DNA of 64,000 nucleotides. Origin: Deltaproteobacteria bacterium. GTDB taxonomy: Bacteria; Myxococcota_A; UBA9042; PHBI01; JACKFB01. Positions 19,730-27,929 of the stretch are shown here, in pieces. The notes below the pieces were generated by a model. It ran no database searches, was not told the DNA's origin, and saw only the letters and a list, made by a program, of their open reading frames with translations. A program made the translations under genes and the position numbers. Within the stretch, counting starts at the first letter, position 1. Each line of letters starts with the position of its first letter. The stretch is taken from assembly GCA_020632695.1 (NCBI GenBank), contig JACKFB010000019.1, positions 1 through 64,000 on the forward strand, written 5' to 3'.

Positions 19730-19950
19730 TGGAACTCCGTGGTCGTTTCGGCCGGCCCCGGAGGGCGGCATGTGGAATGATAGCACCGGCCAGCCAGCCG
19801 GACACGCCCCCTCCGACGCACCGAATCCCGGGACATTCAGGGCCTCGGGCGATCGACCGGCCCGGTGACGGGCATCCTGGGCGGAGTTGACGCCAGGAGG
19901 GCGTCGGGTTACGCCATTCGCACCCCACAACCCCCGTTGGGTGGAGGCGT

Positions 19951-21507
19951 ATGATGAGGACGGCACGAATCGCGGCGGTGGCGTGGGTCATGGCGCTGGT
20001 CGCGGGTGGCTGCTTCGACAAGGAGGAGCCCACCTGCGAGTACTGGGTGCCGAAGCTGACGAGCGCCCAGCGCGGGGACAAGGCCATGGAGATGGTCGCC
20101 GAGCTGAAGTGCGCGGCCGCCATCCCGACCCTGTCGCAGATGTTCGACGACGGTCAGTACCCTGAGCGCATCCTCCGCACGCTCAAGCAGATCGACGACA
20201 AGGCGGCGGCGACGCCGATCCTCAAGCGCGCGCTGCTGACGAAGGACACCGGCAAGCTTGCGGCGTCCATCGTCGCCGACTGGAAGGTGACCGAGGCCCG
20301 GCCGGAGCTCGAGCAGGTGCTCACGGGCACCGCGCTGCCCAAGCAGCGGATGGAGGCGCTGGACGCCCTGCTGGCCATCACGGAGCCGAAGGAGATCGAG
20401 GACCTGCTCATCAAGCTGGCCGGAGACGACCCGAACCTTCAGGGGATCGAGGTCAATCGCCGCGCGGTCGAGCTGCTCGGCGAGATGGGCTCCGAGAAGG
20501 CCGCGCCCGTGGTGATCCAGGCGGCGTTCATGCGCGACAACAAGGGCGGGATGGCCTACCAGGCCTCCCGCGTCGCGCTGGCCCGGATCGGGCCGGTGAC
20601 GGTGCCGCTGCTCATCAACACCATCGAAGGCAAGAACGACGCGCTGAAGGCCGCCGCGCGGGACAACGGCGTGCTCGACTGGGAGTGGCAGGCCGGTCCC
20701 GAGATCGTGCAGCTCCTCTCCGACACGCTGGACCCGCGGGTGGGCCCGCCCCTGGTCGCCAACATGGCGCTCGAGCTGGAGCCGCCGGCGGGCGTGAGCC
20801 AGGGCATGGAGGAGAAGTGGCGCGTCGGGCAGCTCAACCGCCTGAAGGTGACGATGTTGGGCCTCGGCCACGTCGGCGCGACCAACGCCGTCGAGGGCCT
20901 GGTGAAGATCCTCCGCGATCCCCTGGCCGACGCCGTCAATCAGCGCCTGCACGCGGCCACGGCGCTCGCTCTCATCGGGACGCCGGAGGCCCAGGACGCC
21001 CTGCTGACCTACTTCGGCGAGGAGACCGACGCGCGCTTCCGCGCGCCGCTGCTGCGCCCCGTCGCGCTGGCGGTCGACGACGAGCACCTGGAGAAGCTCA
21101 AGGAGCTGACCTCCAAGGAGACCGAGGGGCTGGTGCCGGAGGCGCTGAAGGCCGAGAACGTGGCGACCTATCTGGCGGTGGCCGAGACCTGCAAGAAGGA
21201 CGTCTCCTGCCTGATCAAGAAGCTCCAGAGCGAGAACAAGGACGAGGTCGTCAAGGCCGCCGTCCTGCTGGCGCGCGGGCTGGGTGATGCCCCCACGGTG
21301 CGGGCCGCGCTGATCAAGCGGTTCGCGACCACCCCGGCCTCGGAGATCGACATCAAGCGCTTCAGCCTGATGGCGCTCACGCGCATCGGCACGCCGGCGG
21401 ACGGGGACGAGCTCATCAAGATCGCCGACAACTCCGATCCCTCCGACCGCTACTGGCCGGACGAGCTGCGCGTCTACGGCGCCTCGCTCGAGCACCGCAA
21501 GCCCTGA
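19951..21507 (+). CDS. HEAT-repeat lipoprotein
   Basis: 518 residues. A GGAGG site precedes two consecutive ATG codons at 19951; the protein begins with a lipoprotein signal ending AGGC. Almost the whole mature chain is HEAT/PBS-lyase-type helical repeats, for example VAELKCAAAIPTLSQMFDDG, ALDALLAITEPKEIEDLLIK and HAATALALIGTPEAQDALL. Three Cys pairs (CEYWVP, CKKDVSC) suggest disulphides in the periplasm. A protein-scaffold role is typical for the fold; the partner is unknown. Similar in design to the lipoprotein at 15122-15973, but with a much longer repeat region. Confidence 0.82.
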   Translation: MMRTARIAAVAWVMALVAGGCFDKEEPTCEYWVPKLTSAQRGDKAMEMVAELKCAAAIPTLSQMFDDGQYPERILRTLKQIDDKAAATPILKRALLTKDTGKLAASIVADWKVTEARPELEQVLTGTALPKQRMEALDALLAITEPKEIEDLLIKLAGDDPNLQGIEVNRRAVELLGEMGSEKAAPVVIQAAFMRDNKGGMAYQASRVALARIGPVTVPLLINTIEGKNDALKAAARDNGVLDWEWQAGPEIVQLLSDTLDPRVGPPLVANMALELEPPAGVSQGMEEKWRVGQLNRLKVTMLGLGHVGATNAVEGLVKILRDPLADAVNQRLHAATALALIGTPEAQDALLTYFGEETDARFRAPLLRPVALAVDDEHLEKLKELTSKETEGLVPEALKAENVATYLAVAETCKKDVSCLIKKLQSENKDEVVKAAVLLARGLGDAPTVRAALIKRFATTPASEIDIKRFSLMALTRIGTPADGDELIKIADNSDPSDRYWPDELRVYGASLEHRKP

Positions 21508-21548
21508 TCCGGGCGACGGGCTGGTGGTGCCGGTGACGGTCCCCGGGC

Positions 21549-21599
21549 TGTCCCACCGGACGTGTCCCACCGGGCACGGACCTGTGTCCCGTGGGACAC
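21549..21599. promoter_or_regulatory. TGTCCC site cluster, probable activator or operator sites
   Basis: Three related sites lie within 51 bases: TGTCCCACCGG at 21549-21559 and 21563-21573, and a 16-base palindrome GTGTCCCGTGGGACAC at 21584-21599. They sit 54-104 bases upstream of the sigma54-like promoter at 21653, the usual distance for enhancer-binding proteins. Confidence 0.55.
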
Positions 21600-21652
21600 G
21601 CGGCGCGATGCTGGCCTGGTGCAACCCGCTGTAATCGCAGGCTTCGGCGTGT

Positions 21653-21667
21653 TGGCATGCCTCCTGC
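21653..21667 (+). promoter_or_regulatory. Sigma54-like (-24/-12) promoter
   Basis: TGGCATGCCTCCTGC has GG at 21654-21655 and GC at 21666-21667 with the exact sigma54 spacing, and matches the TGGCACG-N4-TTGC consensus at nine of the eleven specified positions. Transcription would begin near 21679, 28 bases before the VWA gene. Confidence 0.55.
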
Positions 21668-21706
21668 TCTCCTCCTCATTGCCCGACAGCAACGAGGAGG
21701 TGGGCG

Positions 21707-22813
21707 ATGAGCAGAGCATGCGCAGTGGGATGGATCGCGTTCTGGGGTGTCGCGCTCGGACTGCCGGCGCCGGGACACGCCGCCGCGCGGCCGAGGATCG
21801 ACGTCGCGTTCGTGCTGGACGCCACGGGCTCGATGGGGCCGTGGATCGACGCCGCCCGCCGGCGGATCTCCGACATCGCTGAGGAGCTGGCGGCCGGCGA
21901 CCCCAAGCCCGAGGTGCGGTTCGCGCTGGTCGCCTATCGCGACAAGGGCGACGAGTTCGTCACCCGGATCACGCGCTTCACGCCGCACCTGCAGGAGATG
22001 AAGGACGCCCTCGACGGCACGAACGCCGCGGGCGGCGGCGACACGCCGGAGGCCGTGCTCGAGGCGCTGGAGGCCGGCGTGCACGGCCTCGATTGGAACG
22101 ACAGCGACCCGAGCACCATCAAGCTGCTCTATCTGGTCGGTGACGCCCCGCCGCACATCCACCCCGACTCGCCCGACGAGGAGACCCTGCTCGGACAGGC
22201 TCTCGAGCGTGGAATCGTCATCCACACCATCGCCTGCGGCGACATGGACAGCGGCGGGCGTCGCTTCTTCGAGCGGGTGGCGCGGCTCTCCGAGGGGCGC
22301 CCCTATGCCCTGCGCGACGGCGTCCCGCACGGCGGACCGGCGGCCTCGGGGCGCGGGCGCGAAGCTGCGGGCGCCACGACGGCGAGCAGCCTGGGTGCCG
22401 TGGTGAGCGACAGCGCGCGAGCCTACTCGGGGGCCATCGGCGTGACCTACGCGCCGCGCCCCCGGGCCGAGGTGAGCGTCACCCCGATGTACGCGCCGCC
22501 GGTGCTGAGGAGCGGGCTGCTGGGGCCCCACCTCCGCTGGGTCGCCGACGCCACCACCTGGCGCGATGTCTGGGCCGCGCATCGGAGCCTGGATCCCGGC
22601 GGGCCGGTGGCGGCACCGCCGGTGGACTTCGAGCACCAGAGCGTCCTGGTGCTCGGGGGCGCCGACGCCGGCTTGGAGCTGGACCGCGTCGAGTCCGATC
22701 GCGGGGTGCGCTTCGCCATCGTCCGCCCGAGCCGCAGCCCGGGTGTCCGCTTCGTCCTCATCGACGCCGGGGATCCGGTCGTCGCCGCCGCTACCGCTGG
22801 AGGTACCCGATGA
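21707..22813 (+). CDS. Exported von Willebrand factor A domain protein
   Basis: 368 residues. A strong ribosome site (GAGGAGG) precedes the ATG, then a signal peptide ending GHAAA. Residues about 30-210 are a VWA domain: IDVAFVLDATGSM carries the MIDAS-type D38-x-T40-x-S42, and LLYLVGDAPPH holds the later conserved Asp. VWA domains bind protein partners through a metal ion. The C-terminal 130 residues are not recognised; they include DVWAAHRSLDPGG and VDFEHQSVLVLG. First gene of an overlapping three-gene operon driven by a sigma54-like promoter; the last codons overlap the next start (ATGA), so the products are probably made in step. Confidence 0.88.
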   Translation: MSRACAVGWIAFWGVALGLPAPGHAAARPRIDVAFVLDATGSMGPWIDAARRRISDIAEELAAGDPKPEVRFALVAYRDKGDEFVTRITRFTPHLQEMKDALDGTNAAGGGDTPEAVLEALEAGVHGLDWNDSDPSTIKLLYLVGDAPPHIHPDSPDEETLLGQALERGIVIHTIACGDMDSGGRRFFERVARLSEGRPYALRDGVPHGGPAASGRGREAAGATTASSLGAVVSDSARAYSGAIGVTYAPRPRAEVSVTPMYAPPVLRSGLLGPHLRWVADATTWRDVWAAHRSLDPGGPVAAPPVDFEHQSVLVLGGADAGLELDRVESDRGVRFAIVRPSRSPGVRFVLIDAGDPVVAAATAGGTR

Positions 22814-25101
22814 ACGCGCTCCGAATCTTCATCTCGTTGTCCCTGGCCCTCGCGGCGTCGCAGGCGAGCGCCGCGGGCTTCGCCACCAGCGACCGGGGCC
22901 CGCTGCGCACCGCATACTCTCGAGCGGAGGTCCGCGTGGACGGCGACGTGGCCACCACGGTGGTCACCCACGTCTTCACCAACGATCTCGATGAGCCGGT
23001 GGAGGTGACCTACGCCTTCCCCCTGCCCGACGACGCCTCGGTGGTCGGGTTCGCCGACTGGCGCCAGGGCCGACGGGTGGAGGCCCGCGCGGAGGGCCGG
23101 GAGGCGGCCGAGCGGGAGTACGAAGACGCCGCGGCCGAGGAGCGGTCGGCGGCGCTGGTGGAGACGACCGCCGACGCGGGCTTCCAGATGCGCCTCTCCA
23201 CCGTGGCGCCGCACGGCTCGCGCCGCGTGGAGCTTCGCTACGTGCAGACCCTGAGCGTGCTGGGTGGTGAGCGCACCTACGTCTTCCCCGCCGACGCGCG
23301 GGGGGAGGTCCCTCGTCCCAGCGTCATGGACATCGACGTGAACGTCACCTCGGCGAGCCCCATCCAGTCGATGCGCAGCCTCAACCAGCGGGACGTCCGC
23401 CTGGCCTCGCTGGACGCGTCCCACGCCGCGGCGCACCTGAGCCGCGCCGGGGGGCTGGGCCTCGACCTGGTGCTGCGCTGGCGCACGCAGGTGCAGGCGC
23501 TGGACCTGGCTGCGCGGGCGGCGCGCCCCGACCCGGAGCAGCCCGGCTACATCGAGACTCGCTTCGCCTTCAACGAGGATGCCTTCGACCGCTTCCGGCC
23601 GGCGCGCGACGTGGTGCTCGTGGTCGACCGGTCGCTGTCGATGGCGGGCGAGCCCATGGCGCGCGCTCGGGCGATGGCCGAGGGAGTGCTGGCCGAGCTC
23701 GGACCGGACGATCGCTTCGAGCTCATCGCGTTCAACGAGTTCGTCATCCAGAGCTTCGGGGGGCTGGTGCCGGCCGACGACGACGCCGTGCTCGAGGCCT
23801 TCTCCGATCTGGGCGCCCTCGAGGCCTCCGGCCGTTCCAACCTCGCCGCGGCGCTCGACGCGGCGGCCGACGCGGTGCGTGCCGACGCGGGCGCGATGGT
23901 CCTGCTCATCACCGACGGTCAGCCCACCACCGGCGCCGGCTACGGCCTGCTCGGCCTGCCTGCGGACACCGCCTTCTGGGGTGAGCACCGGGTGATGGTG
24001 GCGCACATGAACTACCCCAGCCGCGACGCCTCGCTCATGGGGCTCTTTCCCAACGTGGCCCTGCGCTACCTGCCTGACGGCCCGGCCGGCGACGAGGTCA
24101 TGGAGGAGATCATCGGCCAGATCGTGGCCCCGGGCATCGAGGCGCTCCACATGGACGTGGTCGGCCCCGACGTGAGCGCGGTCGAGGGGCGGGTGCCCAG
24201 CCGGCTGACGCTCGGCGACGGCGTGCGGCTGGTCGCCAGGGCCGAGAGCGACGCGCTGGTGGTCGTCAGCGGGTTGTTGCACGGCCTGCCGGTGCTGCTG
24301 CAGCAGCCGGTGCGGATGCCCGCCAGCGACGAAGGTCACCAGGGGCGCGCGCTGTCCATCGAGTGGGCCCGGCTGCGCATCGCCCGGCTCGAGGCGGCGC
24401 TCGACGCCGGCGCGAAGGGGCTGGACGCGCGCGCTGCGGAGGCCGAGGTGCGCTCGCTCGGCGAGGGCTTCGGGCTGGCGACCCGCTTCACCAGCTACGT
24501 GCTGACCGACGCGCTCTCGCCCGACCGCATCAAGCCGGGCGATCCGGAGATCCGCATCCGCGCGCCCCGGTCCGCGTCCGGCGTGCGCGCCATCCTCCCC
24601 TGGGGCGAGATCGTGGAGTGCCAGTGGCAGGACGACGAGGCGCTGTGGCTGGGACGCTTCCTGGTGCCGCGTGGGACGGCCGACGGCATGTACCGGATGC
24701 GCGTCTTCGTGGACGGGCAGGACACGACCGAGCTGCGCGGGACGCTCTTGTTCCGGGTCGACAGCGAGGCCCCCGAGATGGAGCTGCTGCGGGCAGATGA
24801 CGCCCCGGTGGTCGCCGGTGCGCCCTTCAAGGTGTGGGCCAGGCCGCTGGACCACGTCTTCGAGGGGGGGCTGCTGGCGGCGGTGGGTGACGTCGTGGTG
24901 CGCGATCGCATCGATCTCAAGCGCATCGTGCTCCGCATCGGGGAGCGCGAGATCCCGATGGTGCGGGTCGGCTTCGGCGAGCTGTGGGAGGCCACGGTGC
25001 CGGGTGACCTCGCGCCCGGAGACTACAACCTGCGGCTCCTGGCCGTGGACTATGCGCTGAACAGCTCCGAGGCGACCCTCGACGTGGCGGTGCAGCCGTG
25101 A
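22810..25101 (+). CDS. VIT and VWA domain protein, exported
   Basis: 763 residues with a signal peptide (MNALRIFISLSLALAASQASA region). Residues about 30-150 are a VIT domain (VTHVFTNDLDEPVEVTYAFP, EREYEDAAAEERSAAL), the module of inter-alpha-trypsin inhibitor heavy chains. Residues about 270-440 form a VWA domain with a complete MIDAS DRSLSM and ITDGQPTTGAGYG. A long C-terminal region (about 450-763) ends in Ig-like beta strands. VIT-VWA proteins are usually surface or matrix-binding; some are sortase-like targets, but no C-terminal sorting tail is present here, so it may be periplasmic or released. It overlaps the genes on both sides by 4 bases. Confidence 0.9.
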   Translation: MNALRIFISLSLALAASQASAAGFATSDRGPLRTAYSRAEVRVDGDVATTVVTHVFTNDLDEPVEVTYAFPLPDDASVVGFADWRQGRRVEARAEGREAAEREYEDAAAEERSAALVETTADAGFQMRLSTVAPHGSRRVELRYVQTLSVLGGERTYVFPADARGEVPRPSVMDIDVNVTSASPIQSMRSLNQRDVRLASLDASHAAAHLSRAGGLGLDLVLRWRTQVQALDLAARAARPDPEQPGYIETRFAFNEDAFDRFRPARDVVLVVDRSLSMAGEPMARARAMAEGVLAELGPDDRFELIAFNEFVIQSFGGLVPADDDAVLEAFSDLGALEASGRSNLAAALDAAADAVRADAGAMVLLITDGQPTTGAGYGLLGLPADTAFWGEHRVMVAHMNYPSRDASLMGLFPNVALRYLPDGPAGDEVMEEIIGQIVAPGIEALHMDVVGPDVSAVEGRVPSRLTLGDGVRLVARAESDALVVVSGLLHGLPVLLQQPVRMPASDEGHQGRALSIEWARLRIARLEAALDAGAKGLDARAAEAEVRSLGEGFGLATRFTSYVLTDALSPDRIKPGDPEIRIRAPRSASGVRAILPWGEIVECQWQDDEALWLGRFLVPRGTADGMYRMRVFVDGQDTTELRGTLLFRVDSEAPEMELLRADDAPVVAGAPFKVWARPLDHVFEGGLLAAVGDVVVRDRIDLKRIVLRIGEREIPMVRVGFGELWEATVPGDLAPGDYNLRLLAVDYALNSSEATLDVAVQP

Positions 25102-26600
25102 AGCGCGCGAGCTCCGCCCTCGCCCTCGCCCTCGCGCTGGGGGCAGCGGCCTCAGCAGGGGCGAGCGCCCCGCCGGCGCGCTGTCCGGTGCCCGAAGGAC
25201 CCGTGCGGGCGCGCGTCACCCTGCCGGGTGGCGGTGAGGCCATCGCCCGGGACGGCGCGCTCGAGCTGCCCGGGCGCGTGCTCACTCGCTGCGACGGCCT
25301 GCCCGGGGCCTTCCCCCTCGCGCTGGCGGTCGTGGGCGGCCGCCTTGCCGTGGGCTTCCGCAGCGCGGGGCTCCACGTGCTCGATGGCGCGCGCTTCAGC
25401 CGGGTCGAGGGCCTGCCCGCGGACGCCGTGCGCGCCCTGGTGGCCACCGACGGTACGCTCTGGGCAGGCACCGGCGCGTCGGGGCTGTGGCGTTGGCGCC
25501 CGGGGACGCCACCGGAGCGCCTCGCCCACCGGGTGCTGGGCGTGCGCGAGATCTCCGCGCTCGCGGTGGGCGCCCGGGGCGAGCTCCGGGTGGGCGCCGG
25601 CATGTACGGCGTCTGGTCGGTGTCGGCGTCGGGCGCGGTGCGTCGGCTGGCGCGCGGCGTCTACGCCGGGTGCTTCCGGCGAGGCGGCGACCGGCTGGTC
25701 GCGGAGGCGCCCGGGCGTGGGTGCGCGCTGGGACAGGCCCGGCCTGCGTCCGGGCTGCCGTCGCCGCACGTGACCGCGCTGGCGGAGCTCGAGGGGCGTC
25801 TGGTCGTCGGGACCTTCGACCGGGGTCTGGCGCGGCTCGGGGACGACGGACGCTTCGAGGCGGTGTCCGGGAGCCCGGCCTTCATCAACGGGCTGCTGGC
25901 CGACGGGCCCGCCTTGTGGATCGCCACGCCGAAGGGGCTCTACCGCTGGCAGGGAGAGCAGCCGGTCCGGCGCGTGGCGCTGCCGCTGCCCTCCGAGCAC
26001 GTCAACGGCATGGCCATGGCCCCCGACGGGACCCTGTGGCTGGCGACCGGCGAGGGGCTGGCCGGGGTCGGCCTGGACGGCAGCGTGCGGGTCCTGGACG
26101 AGCGGCACGGGCTGCCCTCGCACATCGCGTATTCCGTCGCCGTGACGGACGACGGCGCGGTGTGGGGCGGGACCGCGGGTGGCGTCGCGCGCTTCGGCCC
26201 CGACGGGGTGACCCGCTACAGCCAGGCCGCGGGGACCTTGCCCCATGACTGGGTCAACGCGCTCTTCGCCGACGGGGACCAGGTGCTCGCCGGGACCTAC
26301 GACGCCGGCGTGGCCCGCCTGTGGCCGGACGGGCGGGGGCTCGCCGACGCCGAGCTGCAGCGCCTGTGGGTGAACCCGGGCGGCCTCGCCTACCTCGGCG
26401 CGGGCAGGCTGGCGGTCGCGACCCTGGGGGACGGGCTGGTCGTCAGCGACCGCGCCGGCCGCCACGCGGTGGGCCCGCTGCCGTCCGACGACGTCACCTC
26501 GGCGCTGGTGGTCTCGGGCGTGCTGTGGGTCGGCACGCGCGGTGGCTTGTGGGCTCGGCCCGAAGGGGGCACGCAGCGCACGCTCATCGGCAGACGGTGA
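25098..26600 (+). CDS. Exported seven-bladed beta-propeller (two-component regulator propeller repeats)
   Basis: 500 residues, GTG start inside the TGA of the previous gene (GTGA). Signal peptide of about 24 residues (SSALALALALGAAASAG). The mature chain repeats a motif of the form LPxxxVxALxxxxGxLWxGTxxGLxRW, for example LPADAVRALVATDGTLWAGT, LPSPHVTALAELEGRLVVGT, LPSEHVNGMAMAPDGTLWLA and LPSDDVTSALVVSGVLWVGT. These are Reg_prop repeats, best known as the sensor part of hybrid two-component kinases. Here the propeller stands alone with no kinase or membrane segment, so it may bind a ligand or the VWA partners outside the cytoplasm. Its 3' end overlaps the convergent gene at 26584 by 17 bases. 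Confidence 0.85.
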   Translation: MKRASSALALALALGAAASAGASAPPARCPVPEGPVRARVTLPGGGEAIARDGALELPGRVLTRCDGLPGAFPLALAVVGGRLAVGFRSAGLHVLDGARFSRVEGLPADAVRALVATDGTLWAGTGASGLWRWRPGTPPERLAHRVLGVREISALAVGARGELRVGAGMYGVWSVSASGAVRRLARGVYAGCFRRGGDRLVAEAPGRGCALGQARPASGLPSPHVTALAELEGRLVVGTFDRGLARLGDDGRFEAVSGSPAFINGLLADGPALWIATPKGLYRWQGEQPVRRVALPLPSEHVNGMAMAPDGTLWLATGEGLAGVGLDGSVRVLDERHGLPSHIAYSVAVTDDGAVWGGTAGGVARFGPDGVTRYSQAAGTLPHDWVNALFADGDQVLAGTYDAGVARLWPDGRGLADAELQRLWVNPGGLAYLGAGRLAVATLGDGLVVSDRAGRHAVGPLPSDDVTSALVVSGVLWVGTRGGLWARPEGGTQRTLIGRR

Positions 26601-27144
26601 CCGCCTTGGACTTGGAGCAGCCGAAGTCGTCGCAGTCGGTGAAGCCGTTGCCGTCGTTGTCGATGCCGTCGTCGCACCGGGCGTCCGAGCCCTCGCACGA
26701 GGCGACCGTCGGCGCCAGGGCGCAGTCGCTGTCCTCGCAGTCGATGAAGCCGTCCCAGTCGTCGTCCAGACCGTCGGCGCACGCGGCGGGGGTGTCCTCG
26801 GCGACCTTGGTTGGCGTGCGGCAGGCGCTGGTCGCGCGGCAGCCGAAGTCGCCGCAGTCGGTGAACCCGTTGTCGTCGTTGTCGAGACCGTCGGCGCAGC
26901 GCTCGGCGACGTTCTCCGGGCCGCGGGCCATGCAGGCGTAGGCGGTGGCGCAGTCCGGGTCGTCGCAGTCGGTCAGCCCGTCCTCGTCGTTGTCGGTGGC
27001 GTCGAGACAGCGCGCCTGGGCGGCCTCACCGCAGTCGAGGCACTCGGACGCCAGCCAGGCCGGGGTGGTGCTCAGGGTGCTGTCGCAGGTGGCGGCTGCT
27101 GCGATGGCAGCCAGCAACAGCGCGACGCCGACGGGCCGGGTCAC
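26584..27144 (-). CDS. Secreted Asp/Cys-rich repeat protein
   Basis: 186 residues. The GTG at 27144-27142 overlaps the stop of pgsA (GTGA). An N-terminal signal (VALLLAAIAAAATC) may be a lipoprotein signal, although Thr before the Cys is unusual. The rest is four repeats of the form CxDGxDNDxxGxTDCxDxxC (for example CADGLDNDDNGFTDC and CDDGIDNDGNGFTDC). These Asp/Asn-rich, Cys-bridged loops resemble calcium-binding MopE or thrombospondin type 3 elements and are common in Myxococcota envelope proteins. Role unknown. The coupling to pgsA looks positional rather than functional. Confidence 0.8.
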   Translation of the reverse strand: MTRPVGVALLLAAIAAAATCDSTLSTTPAWLASECLDCGEAAQARCLDATDNDEDGLTDCDDPDCATAYACMARGPENVAERCADGLDNDDNGFTDCGDFGCRATSACRTPTKVAEDTPAACADGLDDDWDGFIDCEDSDCALAPTVASCEGSDARCDDGIDNDGNGFTDCDDFGCSKSKAVTVCR

Positions 27145-27791
27145 GACAGTCCCTCCTTGCGGGCGGCGATCGCCTTGAGGAAGCCGTTGAAGTAGGCCCC
27201 CGCCGAGGCGAGGCTGAACACCATGGAGAGCAGCAGCAGCCCGAAGCCCAGCGCGTTGAAGTCGACGATGCGGCGGGCGAAGCCGAACTCGACCCAGTAC
27301 CGGTAGTGCACGATGACGCCCACCAGCCCGACGAGCTGGAGCGCCGTCTTCCACTTCCCGGTCTCGAGCACGTGGATCATCAGGCCCTCGCTGGACGCGA
27401 TCGCGCGCAGGCCGGTGATCGACAGCTCCCGGGAGAGCAGGAGCACCACGAACCAGCCCGGTATGCGGTGCAGCTCGGCGCCGATGACGAGGGTGGCCAT
27501 CACGATGAGCTTGTCGGCCAGCGGGTCCAGGAGCTTGCCCATCAGGCTCTCCTGGCCGCGCCGCCGCGCGAGCCAGCCGTCGAGCCAGTCGGTGGCCGCG
27601 GCGATGCCGAAGAGGATGGCGGCGAAGAAGCTCGTCTTCGGCGTATCCCAGACCATCAGCGCGATGACGGGCACGATGAGCACGATGCGCAGCAGCGTCA
27701 GGACGTTCGGGAGGTTGGTCAGCTCCTCGAGCGTCGAGCGGCGCACGGTCCGCTTGTCCAGCGGCAGGTCCTGAGCGGGCGTGGTCGGCAT
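27141..27791 (-). CDS. pgsA: CDP-diacylglycerol-glycerol-3-phosphate 3-phosphatidyltransferase
   Basis: 216-residue inner-membrane enzyme that makes phosphatidylglycerolphosphate from CDP-diacylglycerol and glycerol 3-phosphate, the committed step to phosphatidylglycerol. The full CDP-alcohol phosphotransferase signature D-x2-DG-x2-AR-x8-G-x3-D-x3-D is present (DWLDGWLARRR then GKLLDPLADK). Several membrane helices follow (VVLLLSRELSITGL, LQLVGLVGVIVHY, FGLLLLSMVFSLA). The start ATG is at 27791-27789. It is transcribed ahead of the Asp/Cys-rich repeat gene with a 4-base overlap. Confidence 0.93.
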   Translation of the reverse strand: MPTTPAQDLPLDKRTVRRSTLEELTNLPNVLTLLRIVLIVPVIALMVWDTPKTSFFAAILFGIAAATDWLDGWLARRRGQESLMGKLLDPLADKLIVMATLVIGAELHRIPGWFVVLLLSRELSITGLRAIASSEGLMIHVLETGKWKTALQLVGLVGVIVHYRYWVEFGFARRIVDFNALGFGLLLLSMVFSLASAGAYFNGFLKAIAARKEGLS

Positions 27792-27929
27792 GGGGGCGGC
27801 ACTCTACGTCAGGTGCCGCCCGAAGGTACAGGCTTCCGCGCTCGCGCGAGTAGCCTTCGCGTGCCCATACGACTACGCTTCGGCTGTTCTCGGACGGCGC
27901 GCGGCCGCGGTCGGGACGGAGGTCATTCG

